Part shown: positions 6,043 through 10,862 of the stretch, piece after piece
Numbering within the stretch: position 1 is the first letter of the stretch
Layout of the letters: every line of letters begins with the position of its first letter
Origin: Chitinophagaceae bacterium
GTDB lineage: Bacteria; Bacteroidota; Bacteroidia; Chitinophagales; Chitinophagaceae
NCBI GenBank assembly: GCA_003151295.1
Contig: PLXD01000280.1
Coordinates: 2,090 to 12,951, forward strand
Direction: 5' to 3'
DNA: 10,862 nt
Notes under the pieces: generated by a model
The model's database searches: none
What the model was told of the DNA's origin: nothing
The model's input: the letters and a program-made list of their open reading frames with translations, nothing else
Translations under genes and position numbers: made by a program

Positions 6043-8244
6043 CTATTTGTCGATGACAATGCCTGTATAAGCATCGAGTTGGGACAGGCTGAACCGAAGG
6101 GTTCCTTTTTCCCAGGTGAAGGGTAGGGGCCGTTTGCCGTCATCAGAGAGAGTGTATATTTTCGAAGGTTTGAAAACCGAGGGCAGCTCGAAATGAAGGG
6201 CATAGACCGGCAGCGGTTTGAAATAAGTATTTCCGCTGAAGCCGGTCAGATTGACCAGGTGCAGGATCAGGCCATCCGTATTGTTTGCGCCGTCATAGCC
6301 GGGATCAATCGTAACGGTTTTATTCGAATGACGCGTTTGGGTTGCCTCGTTCCTGCTATATTGACGGAGTATGCATTCTACCCTTTCCGGGGCATCGGTC
6401 TTCAGCATTCGACCTGACTCGGGATAAGCATAGTCTATGATATCCAGCAGGATGTTCCTGTGTTCCTTGTATCCCTGCAGGTAGTATAACTTCCCGATAT
6501 TTTCCGGCAGGAGAATGCACTTTCCGTCCCCGTACTTTTTGACGCCTATCGCATAATAGCCCGAGGGAACATGACCTCCTACGATCTCGGGAGGACCGGG
6601 CCTGCCTTTGGTGAGGATGGGAAGAAATACGGAATCGGCCCCTGAAAGATCGTATTGCGCGAGATTGTATTTCCAGTAGACCATTTTTTGGAGGCTAAAC
6701 CGTTTGAAAATCCTTTTGTTGCCCATGTCCAGGTAGTTGCCGCTACCCTCGTAATCGATCTTAACCGCTTTCGCGCCGAACAATTCCAGCAGGGTAGCGG
6801 GGTCATCGAAAAGGCTTCGGTTGGTAGCGATCAGGTTCGTGCCTTGTCTGCAGGCTTCCTTGAGCATAAGTATGGATTCCGCGCTGAGGTAAGTGATCTC
6901 CGGAAGAATAACAAGCCGGTAGGTCTTAATTTTATCCGCCCGATTAGCGATCTGTGCGTCTTCCACGATATCGAAGGGGATATGGGCCTCCTTTAGCATC
7001 AGGAGGATGCCCCGGTATTCCTGCATGGATCCGCCGGTCGGCCATGGACCCGGTGCGATCAGGGCTATTTTGGCAACAGAACTGTAATTGCCGAAATAGA
7101 TTTCGAACCGCTTGTGAAAGGCATATACTTTTTTGATGATGTCGAAGTTCCTCTCATCCTCATAGCCCCGCAGGTCGCCGATCAGGCTCACATCGAGACC
7201 CGAACCATTGGCAATATTCTCATAGAGGCGGATGGACGTTTCTTCCGGCTCGACCGCATTATACCTCGATTGAAAGGATATCTGCTGAATACTACTGTTG
7301 CTGATGATATGGTGCGGATAGGAGTTGCCGGCGTTGCCTACATTGTCCGAGGCGGAATAGGGCCAGTAGGGCAGACTATTGGTTTGCGATTCATGGCGGA
7401 TGATATCAACATATTTATCCGAATACGTACAGATAGCGATCTGCTTGTTTTTCCCCTTGACCAGTTCGAATAGCCTTTTCGACCAGTCATCCTGGGTAGC
7501 TTTTTTAAACGCTTCGTATTTTTTGTACAGGGGATCGTCTTTCTTTTCTTCCAGGGGCAGACGCTCTTCCTGGCTGAAGGCGGCGAATCGTTTCCGGTCA
7601 AATTCATTCTGATCGATACCGTAGTATTTCCCTTCATAGGCATTCCCGGTCTGGTAACCCGGCATATTCAGGAATATGCCGTCTATGGGGTACAGATCCA
7701 TGACTTCCCCGATGATCCTGAATGCGCCATCCTGTACATAAGGAGCGTTGATGGTGACCGCATACATATTGGTATTGATGATCCGATCGCCTTTTGCGGA
7801 GAGATAGCACCAATCGGGATGCGCCTTGAAGATGGATTCGTGTACCCGGCTGAAGTCGAATCGTACGATCACACGAATGCCTCTGGCATGGCATTTCTCA
7901 ATAACGTCCCCGAGCATGTGCTCCTTCATATAGGGGTTGGTATATTGAAAGGGAAGCCGCGTGGGATAAAATGCCATGATGCCCCCGGCATTGATGAGCA
8001 GGGTATTGGCCGAAAAATCCTGCAGATCCTTTACCAGGGAATCCGGATCGAGGGTAGCCGCTTCATAGTCGGGCAGGTTCACCTGTATGACGCGCAGGTT
8101 GTTCTTCTTCCACCAGCCATTGCTGTCGGGGAGCTCATGATCGGGAATTCCATTACCCGGGTAGGAGGCAGCCTGTTGCTGGGCACTTCCGGTGAACATT
8201 GAAAATAGCAGGTAGAAGAGAGTAGGCAGACAATGTTTATTCAT
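6043..8244 (-). CDS. Secreted GHL6-like putative glycoside hydrolase with GH42M-type GATase-like domain
   Basis: The 733-residue protein starts with a signal peptide (hydrophobic core about 6-18, probable cleavage after GSA at 19-21; no lipobox). Residues about 65-385 resemble the hypothetical glycosyl hydrolase 6 (GHL6) TIM barrel: an N-terminal strand with NTLLINAGG (80-88), a YPTRLPF segment (93-99), GIRVIVRFDFSRVHE (122-136) followed by AHPDWCYL (141-148), and YPIDGIFLNMPG (185-196). Residues about 390-490 look like the class-I-GATase-like trimerisation domain of GH42 beta-galactosidases (AKIALIAPGPWP; ILPEITYLSAES). A beta-rich C-terminus (about 640-733) ends the chain, as in many GH-A/GH42-like enzymes. 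It probably acts on a glycan outside the cytoplasm; the substrate and catalytic residues are not assignable here. No SusC/SusD pair is in the window. It is transcribed divergently from the S9 peptidase and leads a two-gene operon with the SDR. Confidence 0.72.
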   Translation of the reverse strand: MNKHCLPTLFYLLFSMFTGSAQQQAASYPGNGIPDHELPDSNGWWKKNNLRVIQVNLPDYEAATLDPDSLVKDLQDFSANTLLINAGGIMAFYPTRLPFQYTNPYMKEHMLGDVIEKCHARGIRVIVRFDFSRVHESIFKAHPDWCYLSAKGDRIINTNMYAVTINAPYVQDGAFRIIGEVMDLYPIDGIFLNMPGYQTGNAYEGKYYGIDQNEFDRKRFAAFSQEERLPLEEKKDDPLYKKYEAFKKATQDDWSKRLFELVKGKNKQIAICTYSDKYVDIIRHESQTNSLPYWPYSASDNVGNAGNSYPHHIISNSSIQQISFQSRYNAVEPEETSIRLYENIANGSGLDVSLIGDLRGYEDERNFDIIKKVYAFHKRFEIYFGNYSSVAKIALIAPGPWPTGGSMQEYRGILLMLKEAHIPFDIVEDAQIANRADKIKTYRLVILPEITYLSAESILMLKEACRQGTNLIATNRSLFDDPATLLELFGAKAVKIDYEGSGNYLDMGNKRIFKRFSLQKMVYWKYNLAQYDLSGADSVFLPILTKGRPGPPEIVGGHVPSGYYAIGVKKYGDGKCILLPENIGKLYYLQGYKEHRNILLDIIDYAYPESGRMLKTDAPERVECILRQYSRNEATQTRHSNKTVTIDPGYDGANNTDGLILHLVNLTGFSGNTYFKPLPVYALHFELPSVFKPSKIYTLSDDGKRPLPFTWEKGTLRFSLSQLDAYTGIVIDK

Positions 8245-8266
8245 CCGTTAATTTTTATCCGGGACA

Positions 8267-8286
8267 ATTCCTGCGATCGCGGAAAT
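8267..8286. promoter_or_regulatory. Imperfect 20-bp palindrome in the divergent promoter region
   Basis: A 20-bp inverted repeat is centred at 8276/8277 with a perfect 8-bp core, GCGATCGC (8273-8280), and 8 of 10 base pairs matched overall. It lies in the 89-bp gap between the divergent GHL6-like gene and the S9 peptidase gene, overlapping or touching both candidate promoters. Its position suits an operator that controls both genes. No regulator gene is nearby, and a chance palindrome cannot be excluded. Confidence 0.35.
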
Positions 8287-8289
8287 ATA
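8282..8289 (-). promoter_or_regulatory. Candidate -7 element for the GHL6-like/SDR operon
   Basis: Read on the minus strand this is TATATTTC, a 7/8 match to the Bacteroidota -7 consensus TAnnTTTG. It would place transcription start about 30 bases before the ATG at 8244. No convincing TTTG-type -33 element is visible, so confidence is low. Confidence 0.3.
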
Positions 8290-8293
8290 CCTT

Positions 8294-8301
8294 TAAATTT
8301 G
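8294..8301 (+). promoter_or_regulatory. Candidate -7 element for the S9 peptidase gene
   Basis: The sequence TAAATTTG is a perfect match to the Bacteroidota -7 consensus TAnnTTTG. Transcription would begin near 8307, leaving a leader of about 27 bases before the ATG at 8334. A clear -33 TTTG is not seen at the usual distance. The element lies only a few bases from the opposing minus-strand candidate. Confidence 0.45.
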
Positions 8302-8333
8302 GGCAGGATAAATGTAAATAATAAATTCAGTAT

Positions 8334-10562
8334 ATGGGATATAAAATCCTCTTTGGCAGGATCGTTTGCACGGGAATCCTGGTTTTCTTTTTTAGGAACG
8401 GAACGGAAGCGCAAAACGTAAATCTTTATGGCAATCTGACCGAGGCTTTGCAATCGGGCGGTCAATTGCGTGGTAAATCCGGCCCCAGGAATGTCAACTG
8501 GATACACAACGGTGCACGGTATTCGTATATCGCCAATAATGAAATTCACTCGATGGATCCTGCAACCGGGAAGGATGAGCTGGTCTTTTCCAATAGCGGA
8601 CTCCATTTCCCGGGTTCGGATAAGCCTTTCACTTATGAATCGTTCCAATGGTCGCAGGATTCCAGGCACCTGGTATTTAAAACCAATTTCCGGCCTATTT
8701 ACCGCCGGTCGGGAATCTCAGACTTCTATTTGTATGACCTGGATACCCGGCAGCTGAAGCAGGCCGCTAAGGATGCCCGTTCTGCCCAATTGTCCTTCGA
8801 TGGCTCCATGGTCGGCATCGAAAGAGGCGGCAATATGTACGTATATAATTTTTCGAGCGGCGCCGAGACACGCCTCACCGACGATTCTACCGGAGAGAAT
8901 GGGATATTCAACGGCCACTATGACTGGGTATATGAAGAGGAGTTCGGCCAGGCACAGGCCTGGAGCTGGTCGAAGGATAGTAAATACATGGCTTTCTGGC
9001 AATTCGATGAGAGCCGGGTCCCCGTTTTCCAGATGACCAATTTTGAAGGATTACATCCCGAACAGGTCAAGATCCCCATTCCGCAGCCGGGGGATCCGAA
9101 CCCCGCGGTGAGGATCGGTGTGGTGGATACGCGGTCGGGGAAAAAAATCTGGCTTTCCCCCGATGAGACCGGCGACTTTTATATCCCAAGGATCTATTGG
9201 ACAAGCAACCCCGATGAGCTGGCCCTGATGACCCTGAACCGGGCACAGAACCATATGAAATTATATTTTTTCAATGTCAGGACCGGTGAACACCATGTCG
9301 TCATGGAAGAGCAGAACAATACCTGGGTGGCTATCTTTAATTTTTATACCGACGTGAACGATATGATTTATTTCCCGGAGAAATCAAAGGATTTTTTCTG
9401 GGTCTCGGACCGAGCAGGCTATTATCATATCTACCATTACGGGTATGATGGAAAGCTCATTAACCCTGTTACGAAAGGTGCCTGGGATGTGATCAAAGTC
9501 GTTGGCATCAATCCGGATACGAAGTCCATCTATTACCTCTCGGCAGAGGATTCCCCCCTGGAACAGCAATTGTATGCTGTCGGCTATGACGGTGCAAAAA
9601 AGGAAAAGTTGTCCCGGGTGAAGGGCTATCACAATGTGAATATGTCTCCGGACACCCGGTATTATATCGATGAATACAGTAACATCAATACCCCCTGGCA
9701 TGCAGGGCTTTATGATGCGCACGGCAAGATGCTGAAATTGTTGCAGGACAATCAGGCGGTGAGTGATTTTATAAAATTGCATTTCTATTCCCCCCCGGAG
9801 CTATTCCGCTTCAAGACATCCGATGGCGTAGACCTGGACGGCTATATGATCAAACCCTATCCTTTCGATCCGGCAAAAAAATACCCGGTGGTATTTACCA
9901 TTTATGGAGGACCGGAATCGCATGAGGTCTTCGACCGGTTTTATACCAATGGCTGGCAACAGTGGCTGGCCCAGAACGGTTATATCGTCGTAGACGTGAA
10001 CAACAGGGGGATCGCCAATTATGGCAGCGCATTTTTGAAAGTGGTGTATAAGCAGCTGGGAAAATGGGAAAGCCATGACTTCGTGGAAACGGCGCATTAC
10101 TTATCGGGCCTTCCTTATGTCGATAGTACCCGTATGGCCATTATGGGAACGAGCTATGGCGGATATAGCACTACCTACACCCTGCTGACCCATCCGGGTG
10201 TATTTAAAGTGGGAATTGCCAATTCCCCCGTAACGGACTGGCGCCTATATGACGATATCTATACCGAGCGCTATATGGCTCCCCTTGCGGATAATCCCGA
10301 AGGATATAAAAATAGTGCGGATGGGTCCCATGCGGCTTCTCTCAGCGACCATTTGTTGTTGATCCACTCCATGAGCGATGACAATGTGCATCCGGCCCAT
10401 ACGATGCAGTTGCTGACAGCGCTTGCCAATGCAGGGAAGGACGTGGACCTGCGGATATATCCTCCCGGGGCACACGGCGCCGCCTATAACTTCCAAAGCT
10501 ACCTGTTAATTTCAACAGTGAGTTTTCAATACCTGGAACGTTATCTGAAAGACAAAAATTAG
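8334..10562 (+). CDS. Secreted dipeptidyl-peptidase-IV-like S9 family peptidase
   Basis: The 742-residue protein has an N-terminal signal peptide (hydrophobic core about 4-20, likely cleavage near TEA-QN at 24-28), a DPP-IV-type beta-propeller (about 50-490) and a C-terminal alpha/beta-hydrolase domain (about 495-742). The catalytic triad is recognisable: S607 in GTSYGGY, D682 in MSDDNVH and H714 in GAHGAAY. The substrate N-terminus-binding double Glu is present in DWVYEEEF (197-204; E202/E203 by comparison with human DPP4), the oxyanion Tyr is probably Y524 in IYGGP, and YTERYM (643-648) is conserved. It should therefore remove dipeptides from peptide N-termini, often X-Pro, in the periplasm. 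Several motifs depart from the common forms: GTSYGGY not GWSYGGY, and IHSMSDD not IHGTADD. A putative FHS symporter gene starts 53 bp downstream. The length is close to the usual 710-750. Confidence 0.93.
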   Translation: MGYKILFGRIVCTGILVFFFRNGTEAQNVNLYGNLTEALQSGGQLRGKSGPRNVNWIHNGARYSYIANNEIHSMDPATGKDELVFSNSGLHFPGSDKPFTYESFQWSQDSRHLVFKTNFRPIYRRSGISDFYLYDLDTRQLKQAAKDARSAQLSFDGSMVGIERGGNMYVYNFSSGAETRLTDDSTGENGIFNGHYDWVYEEEFGQAQAWSWSKDSKYMAFWQFDESRVPVFQMTNFEGLHPEQVKIPIPQPGDPNPAVRIGVVDTRSGKKIWLSPDETGDFYIPRIYWTSNPDELALMTLNRAQNHMKLYFFNVRTGEHHVVMEEQNNTWVAIFNFYTDVNDMIYFPEKSKDFFWVSDRAGYYHIYHYGYDGKLINPVTKGAWDVIKVVGINPDTKSIYYLSAEDSPLEQQLYAVGYDGAKKEKLSRVKGYHNVNMSPDTRYYIDEYSNINTPWHAGLYDAHGKMLKLLQDNQAVSDFIKLHFYSPPELFRFKTSDGVDLDGYMIKPYPFDPAKKYPVVFTIYGGPESHEVFDRFYTNGWQQWLAQNGYIVVDVNNRGIANYGSAFLKVVYKQLGKWESHDFVETAHYLSGLPYVDSTRMAIMGTSYGGYSTTYTLLTHPGVFKVGIANSPVTDWRLYDDIYTERYMAPLADNPEGYKNSADGSHAASLSDHLLLIHSMSDDNVHPAHTMQLLTALANAGKDVDLRIYPPGAHGAAYNFQSYLLISTVSFQYLERYLKDKN

Positions 10563-10615
10563 GCGATGAATGAGTATTATTTGGAGGACGGGGTCTCTAC
10601 ATATAAAATCGCTTC

Positions 10616-10862
10616 ATGAAACACCAATACAAACCCCTGCTTTTGCTCTCTTTGATGTTTCTGATGGTAGGGGCGTTGTTTTGCATGAACGATATCCTGT
10701 TGCCTTCGCTGATCACGCATTTCAGGTTGAACTACACGCAGGCGACCATGATCCAGTTCACGTTTTACCTGACCTATATTATTTTCCCCATTCCGATCGC
10801 CTGGATGATCCATAAATACGGGTATAAGACCAGCCTGCTGGTGGCGGTGCTTACCTGTGTGG
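10616..10862 (+). CDS. MFS sugar symporter, FHS/FucP family (3' truncated)
   Basis: The window holds the first 82 codons, from ATG at 10616, with no stop before the edge. The fragment shows two membrane spans. A short positive N-terminus (MKHQYK) is followed by a first span that ends in FCMNDILLPSL (22-32). Then come LNYTQATMIQF (38-48), a second span, and the loop IHKYGYK (64-70). This matches the N-terminus of the FHS family (E. coli FucP, Brucella GluP), where the equivalent is NDILIP...L.Y.QA.LVQF...GYK. In that family the Asn-Asp and Gln positions lie in the sugar/proton path. It likely imports a monosaccharide with protons across the inner membrane. It follows the S9 peptidase by 53 bp and may share its transcript, although no promoter or terminator was seen between them. 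The sugar cannot be assigned from this piece. Confidence 0.85.
   Translation, partial: MKHQYKPLLLLSLMFLMVGALFCMNDILLPSLITHFRLNYTQATMIQFTFYLTYIIFPIPIAWMIHKYGYKTSLLVAVLTCV

Noticed and set aside
10570..10815. Plus-strand open frame overlapping the start of the symporter
   Set aside because: Its product has no family features, whereas the frame starting at 10616 reads as a clear FHS symporter N-terminus.
1..10862. CRISPR array, tRNA, rRNA, riboswitch or toxin-antitoxin pair
   Set aside because: No repeat-spacer pattern, cloverleaf, conserved RNA element or small paired ORFs with family motifs were seen by eye.

Overview
The window looks like chromosomal DNA of a Bacteroidota bacterium, most likely Chitinophagia or Sphingobacteriia. 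This is an inference from gene content and style: a stand-alone MacB_PCD/FtsX permease, a secreted DPP-IV-type S9 peptidase, a FucP-type (FHS) symporter, a GHL6-like secreted glycoside hydrolase candidate, weak or absent Shine-Dalgarno sequences, and one good TAnnTTTG-type -7 element. No rRNA, tRNA, CRISPR, integrase, transposase or phage gene is visible. Both ends of the window cut through genes.

Layout. (1) Positions 1-2539, plus strand: a tight sugar-acid module made of the end of a sugar phosphate isomerase/epimerase-like TIM barrel, a SMP-30/gluconolactonase-like lactonase that overlaps it by 4 bp (ATGA), and a GntP-family permease. The natural reading is uptake of an aldonate-type acid, with lactone opening and isomerisation inside the cell. 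The substrate cannot be read from sequence. The permease carries an in-frame 18-bp tandem repeat in its central hydrophilic loop. (2) Positions 2540-5175: a 212-bp regulatory-looking region and a lone 807-residue FtsX-type ABC permease, visibly more A/T-rich than its neighbours. The upstream region has five GGAC-type units spaced 22/22/25/22 bp and then a sigma-54-like -24/-12 candidate. This is the most striking unexplained structure here. (3) Positions 5238-8244, minus strand: a secreted GHL6/GH42M-like protein followed 28 bp later by an SDR-fold protein that lacks the usual YxxxK catalytic pair. (4) Positions 8334-10862, plus strand, divergent from block 3: a secreted dipeptidyl-peptidase-IV-like S9 peptidase and the start of an FHS/FucP-type sugar symporter. 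The 89-bp divergent gap holds opposed promoter candidates around an imperfect 20-bp palindrome.

Taken together, blocks 1, 3 and 4 suggest scavenging of sugars, sugar acids and peptides by a polymer-degrading environmental bacterium. The FtsX block looks like an independent, separately regulated unit lying between them. I found no clear sign of a wholly new defence or mobile system. The best leads are the phased repeat array, the divergent SDR and the little-studied GHL6-like protein.
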